A stretch of DNA of 64,000 nt from Ornithinimicrobium cavernae (GTDB taxonomy: Bacteria > Actinomycetota > Actinomycetes > Actinomycetales > Dermatophilaceae). A model generated the notes under the pieces. The model was not told where the DNA came from, did not search any database, and saw only the letters and a list, made by a program, of their open reading frames with translations. Shown piece after piece: positions 44,456 to 53,761 of the stretch. Within the stretch, counting starts at the first letter, position 1; every line of letters begins with the position of its first letter. The stretch is taken from contig NZ_QDDJ01000015.1 of the NCBI RefSeq assembly GCF_003121625.1, forward strand, positions 1 to 64,000. Reading direction: 5' to 3'. Position numbers and translations under genes: made by a program.

Positions 44456-46864
44456 ATGGCACGCTCGCACGGACTCGGCAGGGTCCTGCTCACCGGACTG
44501 GCGGGCATCTCGCTCAGCGCCACCAGCCTGGCAGCAGGAGCCGGCATCCACGACGGCGGGCCGCTGGCCGCGCCGGGGGCCCTGTCGACGGCCCCGACAG
44601 AGGACACCGGCTCGGGCAGCGCCACGGCCGACGACCTCTGGACCGGCGACCGGATCGACGGCCGGGTGCAGTCCGAGCTCGACGAGGACGGCACCGCGGA
44701 CTTCTGGATCGACCTCGCGGCCGAGGCGGACCTCTCCGCGGCCGCCGATATCACGGACTGGGACGAGCGCGGACAGTTCGTCTACGAGACCCTGACCGCG
44801 ACGGCGGAGGCCAGCCAGGCCGACCTCCGGGCCGAGCTGGACGAGGCGGGGGTCTCCTACGAGACGTTCTGGGCCACCAACGCGATCCGGGTGACCGACG
44901 GTGACGCGGACCTGGTGGAGTCGCTCGCCGGACAGTCCGACGTGGCGCACATCCTCGGCACGTTCGAGGTGGAGCAGCCCGAGCTCGAGCCCATCGAGGC
45001 GGACTCCCGGCCGGACGCGGAGCCCGACGCCGTGGCGTGGAACCTGACGGACATCAAGGCCGACGAGGTGTGGGCACGAGGCATCACCGGCGAGGGCATC
45101 GTGGTGGCCAGCATCGACACCGGCGTCCAGTGGAGCCACCCGGCGCTGAAGCGGCAGTACCGCGGCACCCGCGCGGACGGCACGGTCAACCACAACTACA
45201 ACTGGTTCGACGCCACCACGAAGAGCCCGGGTCAGCCCACCGACAAGAACGGTCACGGCACCCACGTCACCGGCACCATGGTCGGCGACGACGGCGGGGC
45301 GAACAAGGTCGGCGTCGCCCCCGGTGCCAGGTGGATCGCGGCCAACGGCTGCTGCCCGAGCGACCGTGCTCTCATCGCCTCCGGCCAGTGGACCCTGGCG
45401 CCGACCAACCTGGCCGGCAAGGAGGCTGACCCCAGCCGTCGGCCCCACATCATCAACAACTCGTGGGGCTCGGGCCTGCCGTCGAACTCGCCCCTGCTCG
45501 AGGACATCTCGAAGGCGTGGACCTCCTCCGGGCAGTTCTCCGTCTTCGCCAACGGCAACCACGGCTCGAGGTGCCGGACGTCCGCCTCCCCGGGCAGCCG
45601 GATCGTCAACTACTCGGTCGGCAACTACACCCAGAAGCACGACATCGCCGTGGACTCCAGCCGGGGCACCGGCCAGGACGGCGTCATCAAGCCCAACATC
45701 TCCGCTCCCGGCACCGGGATCCGCTCCACCTTCAACGAGAGCAACTACGCCTACGGCAACGGCACCTCGATGGCGTCACCGCACGTCGCGGGTGCGGTGG
45801 CCCTGCTCTGGTCAGCCAAGCCCGACCTCAGGGGCGACGTGGAGGTGACCCGCGAGCTGCTCGACGGCACCGCGACGGACACGGACAACACCAGCTGCGG
45901 AGGCACCGCGGCCAACAACAACGTCTTCGGCCAGGGCCGGCTCAACGTCGCGGCCCTGATCGACGCCGCCCCGGCCACCCCGGTCCGCCGGCTGTCCGGC
46001 TCCGACCGCTACGCGACGGCCTCGCAGATCGCCGCCTCGCACTCCCCGGGCGTCAACACCGTCTTCCTCGCGACCGGCGCCGACTACCCGGACGCGCTCG
46101 TGGGAGCCGCGCTCGCCGGCAGCAAGGCAGCCCCGGTCCTGCTGACCAAGCAGGACCAGATCCCCGCGGCCACGCGCTGGCGTCTGAAGCAGCTCGCTCC
46201 GAAGAACGTGGTCCTCCTCGGCGGCCAGAGCGTGATCTCGGCCGAGGTGGGGCAGGAGGCCCGCGACATCACGGGGAGCTCGGTCTCCCGTATGTCGGGT
46301 GGTGACCGGTTCGGGACCGCGGCCCAGATCTCGCGGGGCTTCGACCACGCCGACGTCGTCTATGTCGCCACGGGCCACAACTACCCCGATGCCCTCGCCG
46401 GCGCCGCCCGTGCGGGCGCCCTCGACGGCCCGGTCCTGCTCACGCAGACGGACCACCTCCCCAAGGCGACCCGGACCGAGCTCAGCCGGTTGGCGCCGGA
46501 CCAGATCGTGCTGCTCGGTGGCAGCTCGGCGATCTCGCAGACCGTGGCTGCCCAGCTGGGACAGTACGGCGAGGTCCGTCGCGTCGCAGGCACCCACCGC
46601 TACGGCACCGCGGCCAAGATCAGCCAGGACTACCAGAAGGCGGCCATGGTCTACATCGCCACCGGTGAGAACTGGCCGGACGCCCTGGCCGGCGCCGCCC
46701 GGGCGGGCCGGGACGCGGCCCCCATCCTGCTGGTCCAGAAGGGGAACATCCCGCAGGCCACCCGGGCCGAGGTTGCCCGGCTCGACCCCGAGCTCATCTA
46801 CGTGCTGGGTGGGCACAACGCGATCAATGCGAGCGTCGAGATCCTGCTGGGTCGGATCGAGTAG
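44456..46864 (+). CDS. Cell-surface S8 serine protease with CW_binding_2 repeats
   Basis: An 802-residue secreted subtilase. Signal peptide about 1-30; a propeptide-like region to about 190; catalytic Asp221 (ASIDTGVQWSHPA), His267 (NGHGTHVTG) and Ser438 (GTSMASPHVAG), of the bacillopeptidase-F-like kind. The C-terminal part has three CW_binding_2 repeats (about 511-602, 612-700, 708-800) with the hallmark SGSDRYATA, ATGADYPDAL and VVLLGG blocks, which would hold the enzyme at the cell wall. GGAGG lies 8 nt before ATG 44456. It is unlike the giant subtilase, which lacks these repeats. Confidence 0.92.
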   Translation: MARSHGLGRVLLTGLAGISLSATSLAAGAGIHDGGPLAAPGALSTAPTEDTGSGSATADDLWTGDRIDGRVQSELDEDGTADFWIDLAAEADLSAAADITDWDERGQFVYETLTATAEASQADLRAELDEAGVSYETFWATNAIRVTDGDADLVESLAGQSDVAHILGTFEVEQPELEPIEADSRPDAEPDAVAWNLTDIKADEVWARGITGEGIVVASIDTGVQWSHPALKRQYRGTRADGTVNHNYNWFDATTKSPGQPTDKNGHGTHVTGTMVGDDGGANKVGVAPGARWIAANGCCPSDRALIASGQWTLAPTNLAGKEADPSRRPHIINNSWGSGLPSNSPLLEDISKAWTSSGQFSVFANGNHGSRCRTSASPGSRIVNYSVGNYTQKHDIAVDSSRGTGQDGVIKPNISAPGTGIRSTFNESNYAYGNGTSMASPHVAGAVALLWSAKPDLRGDVEVTRELLDGTATDTDNTSCGGTAANNNVFGQGRLNVAALIDAAPATPVRRLSGSDRYATASQIAASHSPGVNTVFLATGADYPDALVGAALAGSKAAPVLLTKQDQIPAATRWRLKQLAPKNVVLLGGQSVISAEVGQEARDITGSSVSRMSGGDRFGTAAQISRGFDHADVVYVATGHNYPDALAGAARAGALDGPVLLTQTDHLPKATRTELSRLAPDQIVLLGGSSAISQTVAAQLGQYGEVRRVAGTHRYGTAAKISQDYQKAAMVYIATGENWPDALAGAARAGRDAAPILLVQKGNIPQATRAEVARLDPELIYVLGGHNAINASVEILLGRIE

Positions 46865-46869
46865 GGGCC

Positions 46870-47178
46870 ATGACAGAACTCGTCGTCACCGACAACCCTG
46901 CCCTGCACCGCTACGAGGCACACCTGGACGGCAGGCTCGCCGGATTCGTGGACTACCACCCCACGACCGAGCTGCGCGCCCTGACCCACACCGAGGTCGA
47001 CACGGCGTTCGAGGGGCAGGGGGTCGGCGGTGCGCTGGCGAGGGCCACGCTGGACGACATCCGGGAGCGGGGCACGAAGGCGCTGGTCACGTGCCCCTTC
47101 CTCCTGGCCTGGGTCGGCCGGAACCCCGAGTACGCCGACGTCCTCTACGGGGCGTCGAGGAGCGCGGTCACCGACTGA
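46870..47178 (+). CDS. Small GNAT-family N-acetyltransferase (COG2388-like)
   Basis: A 102-residue minimal GNAT: RLAGFVDYHPTTELRALTHT, then the acetyl-CoA loop EVDTAFEGQGVGGALARATL and CPFLLAWVGRNPEYADVLY. This is the YidJ/COG2388 short type, often in stress-related settings but of unknown substrate. It starts five bases after the protease stop, so it may be co-transcribed with it. Confidence 0.88.
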   Translation: MTELVVTDNPALHRYEAHLDGRLAGFVDYHPTTELRALTHTEVDTAFEGQGVGGALARATLDDIRERGTKALVTCPFLLAWVGRNPEYADVLYGASRSAVTD

Positions 47179-47274
47179 CCGGCCGACGACCAGCCCGGCT
47201 CCCTGCCGTGCGCTGGACAGAGGCCGGTAGGGCCAGGCTGCTCGGGGCTCCGGCGGTCAACTGAGAGCAGGCAA

Positions 47275-47312
47275 TCGTTCTTGGAGCCTGCTGTGCCACG
47301 CTCCAAGAACGA
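47275..47312. terminator. Perfect 13-bp hairpin between convergent genes
   Basis: tcgttcttggagc (47275-47287) and gctccaagaacga (47300-47312) are perfect inverted repeats around a 12-nt loop. It sits between the GNAT gene (plus) and the ROK gene (minus), so it could end transcription from both sides. There is no T-tract, so it may instead be an intergenic repeat. Confidence 0.55.
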
Positions 47313-47337
47313 CTTCCGGCCCCAAGACGACGTGGGT

Positions 47338-47428
47338 GGGGCGTGCGGGACCGCTATCGAGGGGCGTGTGGGGCGTGCGCGACCGCCACCGAGGGCGGGT
47401 TGGCGTGCGGGACCGCTGCCCGGACTGG
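47338..47428. repeat. Three imperfect tandem repeats of about 31 bp
   Basis: The core gcgtgcgSgaccgc recurs at 47341, 47373 and 47403 (periods 32 and 30). The copies fill the space between the hairpin at 47275 and the stop codon of the ROK gene. No coding potential is evident. Confidence 0.7.
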
Positions 47429-48586
47429 TCAGCCGACGTTCGCGCTCGCGGCCTCGATCGCCTCGGGTGAGAGCACGTGCGTGATCGCCATGGACGCGGC
47501 GCCGCGGACACCGGCCTCGACGCCGGCGCGGGAGGCCACCACCCGCAGCGACTCGGTGGCCAGCGGCAGTGAGCGGCGGTAGACCACCTCGCGGATCCCC
47601 GCCAGCAGGTGCTCGCCCGCGTCGGCGAGGCGGCCGCCGATGACGACGACCGACGGGTTGATCAGGTTGACCATCGTGGCGACGACCTCGCCGATGTCGC
47701 GGCCGGCCTGCCGGATCTCCTGGAGGGCGGCGAGGTCACCGCCGCGGACCAGGTCGACGACGTCCTGGGTGGAGCTGGCCTCCGCCCCCGCCTCGCGGAG
47801 GCGGGCGGCCAGGGCGGGCCCGGCGGCGACGGCCTCCAGGCAGCCCTCGTTGCCGCACCGGCAGATCACGCCGGCACCGCGCAGCACGCGCACGTGCCCG
47901 AGGTCGCCCGCGGTGCCCTGGGCGCCCCGCTGCAGCATCCCGTTGCTGATGATCCCCGCACCGATGCCCGTCGCGACCTTGATGAAGACCAGGTCGTCCA
48001 CGTCGCGCAGGTGGGTCTGCTGCTCACCCAGCGCCATGATGTTCACGTCGTTGTCGATCAGCACCGGCACCGGATAGGTGCGCTGCACGTGACCGGGCAC
48101 GTCGTAGCGGTCCCAGCCCGGCATGATCGGCGGGTTGATCGGTCGGCCGGTCGAGTGCTCGACGGGGCCGGGCAGCCCGATGCCGATCGCGGCCAGGTCG
48201 GAGGCGGGGCGGCCGGCGCGGACGAGCAGCTCACCGACGGTGGCCGTCACCCAGCCGAGCACCTCCACCGGCCCGCTGGCGATGTCGAGCCCGGCCCGGC
48301 TCTCGGCGAGGACCTCCCCCGAGAGGTCGGTCAGCACGGCGACCGCGTGCGTGGCGCCGACATCGACGCCGGCCACGACCCGCACGGAGGGGTTGAGCGC
48401 GAACAGCGACGGGGGTCGGCCACCGGTGGAGCGGGCGTCGCCGTAGGGGGCGACCAGGCCGAGCCTCATGAGCACATCGACGCGAGCGGCGATCGTGGAT
48501 CGGGCCAGGCCGGTGGACTCGGCGAGCTGGGCCCGGGTCCGCGGTCGGCCGTCCCGGAGCAGGTCGAAGACGTCGCTGGTGCGCAC
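47429..48586 (-). CDS. ROK-family transcriptional repressor
   Basis: A ROK regulator of about 385 residues: N-terminal winged helix (RTRAQLAESTGLARSTIAAR), then the sugar-kinase-like domain with GVDVGATHAVAVLTDLSGEV, GIGLPGPVEH and the zinc-cluster motif CRCGNEGCLEAVA. GTG 48586 is the first start after the divergent promoter; TTG 48613 would give a slightly longer N-terminus, and an ATG at 48685 would overlap the ABC gene. It most likely represses the adjacent sugar operon and is relieved by the imported sugar or a derivative. Confidence 0.85.
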   Translation of the reverse strand: MRTSDVFDLLRDGRPRTRAQLAESTGLARSTIAARVDVLMRLGLVAPYGDARSTGGRPPSLFALNPSVRVVAGVDVGATHAVAVLTDLSGEVLAESRAGLDIASGPVEVLGWVTATVGELLVRAGRPASDLAAIGIGLPGPVEHSTGRPINPPIMPGWDRYDVPGHVQRTYPVPVLIDNDVNIMALGEQQTHLRDVDDLVFIKVATGIGAGIISNGMLQRGAQGTAGDLGHVRVLRGAGVICRCGNEGCLEAVAAGPALAARLREAGAEASSTQDVVDLVRGGDLAALQEIRQAGRDIGEVVATMVNLINPSVVVIGGRLADAGEHLLAGIREVVYRRSLPLATESLRVVASRAGVEAGVRGAASMAITHVLSPEAIEAASANVG

Positions 48587-48642
48587 CTCCGAAGTGAACC
48601 ACGTGACTTGCAAATGCTCAACACGCAACTTTCGCCGGGCAC

Positions 48643-48672
48643 TCGACAAAAGTGGATGACCCGTGTCATAGT
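48643..48672 (+). promoter_or_regulatory. Probable promoter for a leaderless sugar ABC operon
   Basis: tcgaca (48643-48648) and catagt (48667-48672) form -35/-10 hexamers 18 bp apart. The GTG start of the ATPase gene follows the -10 box by six bases (48679), so transcription would start at or next to the start codon. No Shine-Dalgarno is present in that space. Confidence 0.45.
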
Positions 48673-48678
48673 CGGCTC

Positions 48679-50271
48679 GTGCCATACGACACCGATGTCG
48701 CCCGACCCGGGCACCCCTCCCACGGGGCAGGAGCCACCGACGCTGGGCCGCTGCTGCGCGCCACCGGCCTGACCAAGCGCTTCTTCGGCAACGCCGTCCT
48801 CCAGGACGTCGACCTGGAGCTGCACGCGGGCCTGGTGCACGGGCTGGTCGGCGAGAACGGTGCCGGCAAGTCGACGCTCATGAAGATCCTGGCGGGCGTC
48901 CACCAGCCGGACGGCGGCACCGTGGAGATCTCCGGCGAGCCCCGCACCTTCGGCCACCCGGTGCAGGCCCAGCAGGCAGGGCTGGCCACGGTGTTCCAGG
49001 AGTTCAACCTGCTGCCCGACCGCAGCGTCGCCGAGAACATCTACCTCGGTCGCGAGCCGCGCCGCGGCCTCCTGGTCGACACGGGCCAGATGCAGCGCGA
49101 CACCGCCGAGCTCCTCGAGGGGCTCGGCGTGCACAACCTGTCCCCCGCGACGGTCGTGCGCACCCTCTCGGTCGCCGAGCAGCAGATCGTGGAGATCGCC
49201 AAGGCGGTCAGCTACGACGCGCGGATCATCCAGATGGACGAGCCGACCGCGGCCCTGGCCGACCACGAGGTCGAGCTGCTCTACAGCATGATCCGCCGGC
49301 TGCAGGAGCGCGGGGTGGCGATCCTCTACGTGTCCCACCGGCTGGCCGAGCTGTTCGACCTCTGCGAGACGATCACGGTCCTCAAGGACGGTCGGCACGT
49401 CGCGACCAGACCCGCGGCCGAGCTCGACGAGGCGTCCCTGGTGCGGATGATGGTGGGCCGCGAGATGTCTGCGTTCTTCCCCGACGCCCTGCCCGGCACC
49501 GCCCCCGGAGCCGCGGCGCTCACCCTCACTGGCGCCGGCAACGGCTATGTGGACGGCATCGACCTCAGCCTGCGGGCCGGCGAGATCGTCGGCCTGGCCG
49601 GACTGCAGGGGTCGGGTCGCACCGAGCTGGTCGAGGGCATCTTCGGCGCCCAGCCGTTCACCCGCGGGACGATGACGCTCGACGGCAGACCGGTCCGCGT
49701 CCGCTCCCCGCGCGAGGCGATCCGCCGCGGACTGGCCCTGGTCACCGAGGACCGCAAGGCCAAGGGCCTGTCCCTCAACCAGTCGATCCTGGACAACGCG
49801 CTCGGCGTCGTGCACGCGGTGTTCCCGCGGCGCACAGGAACCGCACGGCGGGGTATGCCGGGGGTCCTGTCCTCGATGGCTGTCGCCGCCCGGGGGATGG
49901 ACCAGGAGGTCCAGTTCCTCTCCGGCGGCAACCAGCAGAAGGTCGTGCTGGCCCGGTGGCTGAGCACGAACCCACGGGTGATGCTCATGGACGAGCCGAC
50001 CCGCGGCATCGACGTGGGCGCCAAGCACGCGATCTACGAGCTGATGCGCCAGCTGGCCGCCGACGGCGTGGCCGTCCTCATGGTCTCCAGCGAGCTGCCC
50101 GAGGTGATCGGCATGTCCGACCGCATCCTCGTGATGCACGAGGGGCGCCTGGCCGGTGAGCTGCCGGCCGGCTCCTCCGAGGAGGAGATCCTGCACCTGG
50201 CCACCGGCGCCGCACCCGCGCGACCCGAGCAGCCGGAACGCGACGACCCGAAGGAGGACCGGCAGCCATGA
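48679..50271 (+). CDS. Sugar ABC transporter ATP-binding protein (RbsA/XylG type, two NBDs)
   Basis: A 530-residue double ATPase. First half: Walker A GENGAGKST (about 58-66), signature LSVAEQQIVEIAKA, Walker B IIQMDEPTAALAD. Second half: a degenerate P-loop in GLQGSGRTELVEG, signature LSGGNQQKVVLARWL, MDEPTRGIDVGAKHAIYELM. Typical of carbohydrate uptake family 2 importers (ribose, xylose, inositol and similar). GTG 48679 is chosen from the promoter position. Its stop overlaps the next permease as ATGA. Confidence 0.92.
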   Translation: MPYDTDVARPGHPSHGAGATDAGPLLRATGLTKRFFGNAVLQDVDLELHAGLVHGLVGENGAGKSTLMKILAGVHQPDGGTVEISGEPRTFGHPVQAQQAGLATVFQEFNLLPDRSVAENIYLGREPRRGLLVDTGQMQRDTAELLEGLGVHNLSPATVVRTLSVAEQQIVEIAKAVSYDARIIQMDEPTAALADHEVELLYSMIRRLQERGVAILYVSHRLAELFDLCETITVLKDGRHVATRPAAELDEASLVRMMVGREMSAFFPDALPGTAPGAAALTLTGAGNGYVDGIDLSLRAGEIVGLAGLQGSGRTELVEGIFGAQPFTRGTMTLDGRPVRVRSPREAIRRGLALVTEDRKAKGLSLNQSILDNALGVVHAVFPRRTGTARRGMPGVLSSMAVAARGMDQEVQFLSGGNQQKVVLARWLSTNPRVMLMDEPTRGIDVGAKHAIYELMRQLAADGVAVLMVSSELPEVIGMSDRILVMHEGRLAGELPAGSSEEEILHLATGAAPARPEQPERDDPKEDRQP

Positions 50272-51296
50272 GCAGCCCCGTCACCGGCCGACGCCGCGTG
50301 CCCATCACCTCGACCGGCATCGTCTTCCTCGTGCTGGCCCTGACCCTCGTCGCCGGCGCGGTCCTCACGGCGATGTCGGGCCGCAACTTCTTCAGCCCGG
50401 GCAACATCTCGGCGATCCTCACCGGCACCTCCATCCTGGGCTTCATCGCCATCGGGCAGACGCTGGTGATCCTGGCCGGCAGCCTGGACCTGTCGGTCCC
50501 CTACGTGACCAGCCTGGCCAGTCTGCTCGCTGGCGTGCTGATGGCCGGGCAGACCAGCAATATCGTCCTGGGCGTCGTCGTGGCCCTCGGTGTCTCGGCC
50601 CTGATCGGCCTGGTCAACGGCCTGGTCGTGGCCCTGCTGGACGTGCACGGCTTCATCGCCTCGCTCGGCATGGGCCTGATCCTGGCCGGCTACCTCGGCA
50701 CCAACTACAAGGGCTCGGCCGGCTCCGCGCCGCGGGACTTCCGGCTGATCGGCGCCACGAACATCGGCCCGGTGCCCGTGTCCACGCTGATCATGCTCGG
50801 CTGTGCGGTGCTGGTCATCCTGCTCCTGCGCCGCACCCGAGCAGGCCACCACCTGTATGCCGTGGGTAGCAACCGCGAGGTCGCCCGCATGTCCGGCCTG
50901 CACACGGCCACCCCCGTGGTCATGGCGCACGTGCTCTGCTCGCTCCTGGCCGGCATGGCCGGGCTGCTGCTCCTGGCCCGGCTCAGCGTCGGCAGCCCGA
51001 CGATCGGCAGCCAGGGCGGCTACGACCTGATGTCGATCGCCGCGGTCGTCCTCGGCGGGACCGTGCTGGCAGGAGGCAAGGGCAACATCCTGGGCACGCT
51101 CGGGGGCGTGGCGATCTTTGCGGTCATGGACAACGTCATGGGCGTGATGGAGGTCAACCCGTTCCTCAAGGACGTCGTGCGCGGGGTGGTCATCGTGGTC
51201 GCGGTCGCCGTCTACGCCCGCCGCAGCGCCGGTCAGCGGCCACCGCGCTTCCAGAAGCAGTCCCTCACCGACGCGGCCCTGCAGGAGGCGCGATGA
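50268..51296 (+). CDS. Sugar ABC transporter permease (RbsC type)
   Basis: A 342-residue permease with 8-10 hydrophobic segments and BPD_transp_2 hallmarks: AIGQTLVILAGSLDLSVPYV and LGGTVLAGGKGNILGTLGGV. A typical interaction loop, AVGSNREVARMSGLHT, is visible. ATGA overlaps on both sides couple it to the ATPase and the second permease. Confidence 0.92.
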   Translation: MSSPVTGRRRVPITSTGIVFLVLALTLVAGAVLTAMSGRNFFSPGNISAILTGTSILGFIAIGQTLVILAGSLDLSVPYVTSLASLLAGVLMAGQTSNIVLGVVVALGVSALIGLVNGLVVALLDVHGFIASLGMGLILAGYLGTNYKGSAGSAPRDFRLIGATNIGPVPVSTLIMLGCAVLVILLLRRTRAGHHLYAVGSNREVARMSGLHTATPVVMAHVLCSLLAGMAGLLLLARLSVGSPTIGSQGGYDLMSIAAVVLGGTVLAGGKGNILGTLGGVAIFAVMDNVMGVMEVNPFLKDVVRGVVIVVAVAVYARRSAGQRPPRFQKQSLTDAALQEAR

Positions 51297-52471
51297 CCAC
51301 CCAGACGGCAGGCCGCGCCCCCGCCGCACTGGTCGAGCACCAGGGCAGCCGGCTCCAGCGGCTGGCGCGCACGCTGGGCACGCCCGGTGGCGCCGTGTTC
51401 ATCCTGGTCGGAGTGCTGCTCGCAGCCATCGTGGCGACCAACCCCAACTTCGGTGAGCCCGGCTCGCTCATCCGCTTCATCGGCCGCACCGCACCGATCG
51501 CGATCGCCGCGATGGGCCAGTACTTCGTCATCGTCTCCGGCGAGTTCGACCTCTCGATGGGCTCGGTCGTCACCATGCAGGTGGTGCTCTCCGGCAACCT
51601 GATCGGCCAGGACGAGGCCCGGATCCTGCCGGTGATGCTGCTGATGTTCGTGCTCGGTGCGCTCGTCGGGCTGGTCAACGGCCTGGCCACCACGCTGCTG
51701 CGCGTCCCCAGCTTCATCGTCACCCTGGGCACGATGCTCGCGCTGTCGGGGCTCGTGCTCTACCTCACCGGCGGCGCGGCCACCGGCAACCCGGTCGACA
51801 CGTTCCGCCAGATCGGCCGCGGCGGCATCCGCGACGTGCCGGTGCTGGAGATCATCCCCTACCCCGCGATCATCCTGGTCGTGCTGGCGGTAGGCGCCGT
51901 CGTCCTGATGCGGCGCCCGTGGGGCCGCACCCTGGTCGCCGCCGGTGACAACCCGGAGGCCACCCACCTGGCCGGCGCGCCCGTGTGGTGGGTCAAGACC
52001 CGCGCGTTCATGCTCTCCTCGCTCGCCGCCACCGTCGCCGGGATCATCCTGGTCGGCTACGCCGGCGTGCACCCCTCGGTCGGCAACGGCTACGAGTTCA
52101 CGGCCATCACCGCCGTGGTGCTCGGGGGCGTGGTCCTCGGTGGTGGACGCGGCTGGGTGCTGTCGGCCGCCGCGGGGGCCTTCGCCCTGGAGCTGCTGTT
52201 CACGCTGCTCAACTTCGTCGGGGTGGCCTCGACCTGGCGGGACTCCGTGCAGGGCGTGATCATCATCCTCGCGGTCGCCGCCGCCGGGAAGGCCTGGCGC
52301 GGCAGCCTGCGTCCCCGCCGCAGGGAACCCTCCCCCGTGACCGCCCCCGGCGACCCGCGGCCCGCCCGCACCCCGGCCACCGAGCCGGCCACCCCTCATA
52401 CTCCCGGCACCTCCGCCGGGGACTCCGGTCCCACCCAGCCCGTCCCGGGCTCCACCACAGGAGAGAACTGA
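51293..52471 (+). CDS. Sugar ABC transporter permease (RbsC type), second
   Basis: A 392-residue paralogue of the preceding permease: AMGQYFVIVSGEFDLSMGSV, the loop AAGDNPEATHLAGAPV and LGGVVLGGGRGWVLSAAAGA. The last 50 residues are a Pro/Thr-rich cytoplasmic tail (PATPHTPGTSAGDSGPTQPV). Two different permeases suggest a heterodimeric channel. It joins the binding-protein gene as TGATG. Confidence 0.9.
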   Translation: MTTQTAGRAPAALVEHQGSRLQRLARTLGTPGGAVFILVGVLLAAIVATNPNFGEPGSLIRFIGRTAPIAIAAMGQYFVIVSGEFDLSMGSVVTMQVVLSGNLIGQDEARILPVMLLMFVLGALVGLVNGLATTLLRVPSFIVTLGTMLALSGLVLYLTGGAATGNPVDTFRQIGRGGIRDVPVLEIIPYPAIILVVLAVGAVVLMRRPWGRTLVAAGDNPEATHLAGAPVWWVKTRAFMLSSLAATVAGIILVGYAGVHPSVGNGYEFTAITAVVLGGVVLGGGRGWVLSAAAGAFALELLFTLLNFVGVASTWRDSVQGVIIILAVAAAGKAWRGSLRPRRREPSPVTAPGDPRPARTPATEPATPHTPGTSAGDSGPTQPVPGSTTGEN

Positions 52472-53730
52472 TGCGCAGAAGGATGTTGACCGCCCCCCTG
52501 GCGGCCGTGGCGGCGCTGGCCATGCTGGCGGCGTGCTCCACCGACGAGTCGCTGGACGACCCCTCCGCCGCCGAGTCCGCGGAGGACCCGGCCGCGCCCC
52601 CCGCCGACGAGGGCGAGGCCACCGGTGAGGAGCCGGCCGCCGAGGGCTCGGACGAGTGGTTCGACCAGGCCGTCTACGACACCGAGTACGAGCAGCGGTC
52701 GGCGACCTTCGAGGGCGATGCCGCCCAGCCCTACCTGCAGTACATCGACGGACCGATGACCGACACCTCCGAGTACGCCGCGGAGGGGCCGCACAAGGTC
52801 TGCTTCTCCAACGCCTCGATCAGCAACCCGTGGCGGCAGACCGGCTGGATCACGATGAACGAGCAGCTCAAGGTGCTGCAGGAGTCCGGCGTCATCTCCG
52901 AGATGGAGACCCGGGACGCCCAGGACGACGACAACACCCAGATCGCCGACATCGACTACTTCATCAACGAGGGCAACTGCGACGCGTTCGTCATCAGCCC
53001 GAGCTCCACGGCGGCCCTCACCCCGGCCGTCGAGCGGGCCTGCGACACCGGCCTGCCGGTCGTCGTCTTCGACCGCGGCGTCGAGACCGACTGCGCCACC
53101 ACGTTCATCCACCCGATCGGTGGCTACGCGTGGGGCATCGACACCGCCGAGTTCCTCGTGGAGAACCTCCAGGAGGGTGACAAGGTCGTCGCGCTGCGCA
53201 TCCTGCCCGGCGTGGACGTCCTCGAGCACCGCTGGGCGGCCGCGGAGAAGATCTTCTCCGAGAACGGCATCGAGGCGGTCGACTACTTCACCGGTGCCGA
53301 CCCGACCGAGATCAAGAAGATCATCAGCGACGAGCTGGCCACCGGCGACGTGCAGGGTGTCTGGATGGACGCCGGTGACGGCGCCGTCGCCGCCATCGAG
53401 GCCTTCGAGGACGCCGGCGCGGACTACCCGGTCATGACCGGTGAGGACGAGATGAGCTTCCTGCGCAAGTGGGACGAGACCGGTCTGACCGGCCTGGCCC
53501 CGGTCTACTCCAACTTCCAGTGGCGCACACCGCTGCTGGCGATCGAGAAGATCTTCGCCGGCGAGGAGATCCCCACCGAGTGGGTCCTGCCGCAGTCGCC
53601 GATCACCGAGGAGGAGCGCGGCGACTTCCTGGCCGCCAACGAGGGCATGCCGGACGGGCACTACGCCAAGTTCGGCGGCGAGGACCTGCCCGGCTACCCG
53701 CAGGTGTGGCAGGAGCGGGTCATCCCGTAA
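52471..53730 (+). CDS. Sugar ABC transporter substrate-binding lipoprotein
   Basis: A 419-residue lipoprotein: signal peptide with lipobox LAAC (about residue 22), an acidic spacer rich in Asp, Glu, Ala and Pro, then a Peripla_BP_4-type domain (KVCFSNASISNPWRQTGWIT, DAFVISPSSTAALTPAVERA, VVVFDRGV, then GVWMDAGDGAVAAIEAFEDA). An AGGAGAG ribosome site precedes ATG 52471. Ligand unknown; a sugar or cyclitol is expected from the transporter class and downstream enzymes. Confidence 0.9.
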   Translation: MRRRMLTAPLAAVAALAMLAACSTDESLDDPSAAESAEDPAAPPADEGEATGEEPAAEGSDEWFDQAVYDTEYEQRSATFEGDAAQPYLQYIDGPMTDTSEYAAEGPHKVCFSNASISNPWRQTGWITMNEQLKVLQESGVISEMETRDAQDDDNTQIADIDYFINEGNCDAFVISPSSTAALTPAVERACDTGLPVVVFDRGVETDCATTFIHPIGGYAWGIDTAEFLVENLQEGDKVVALRILPGVDVLEHRWAAAEKIFSENGIEAVDYFTGADPTEIKKIISDELATGDVQGVWMDAGDGAVAAIEAFEDAGADYPVMTGEDEMSFLRKWDETGLTGLAPVYSNFQWRTPLLAIEKIFAGEEIPTEWVLPQSPITEEERGDFLAANEGMPDGHYAKFGGEDLPGYPQVWQERVIP

Positions 53731-53761
53731 CCCCGGACCCCTGCCCGGCGACCCACCCGGA

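Noticed and set aside
47275-47312. Certain rho-independent terminator
   Set aside because: The stem is excellent but no T-tract follows on either strand; kept only as a tentative terminator.
48587-48642. Strong palindromic operator for the ROK repressor
   Set aside because: Only an aagt...actt end match is visible (48590-48610 region); symmetry is too weak to call.
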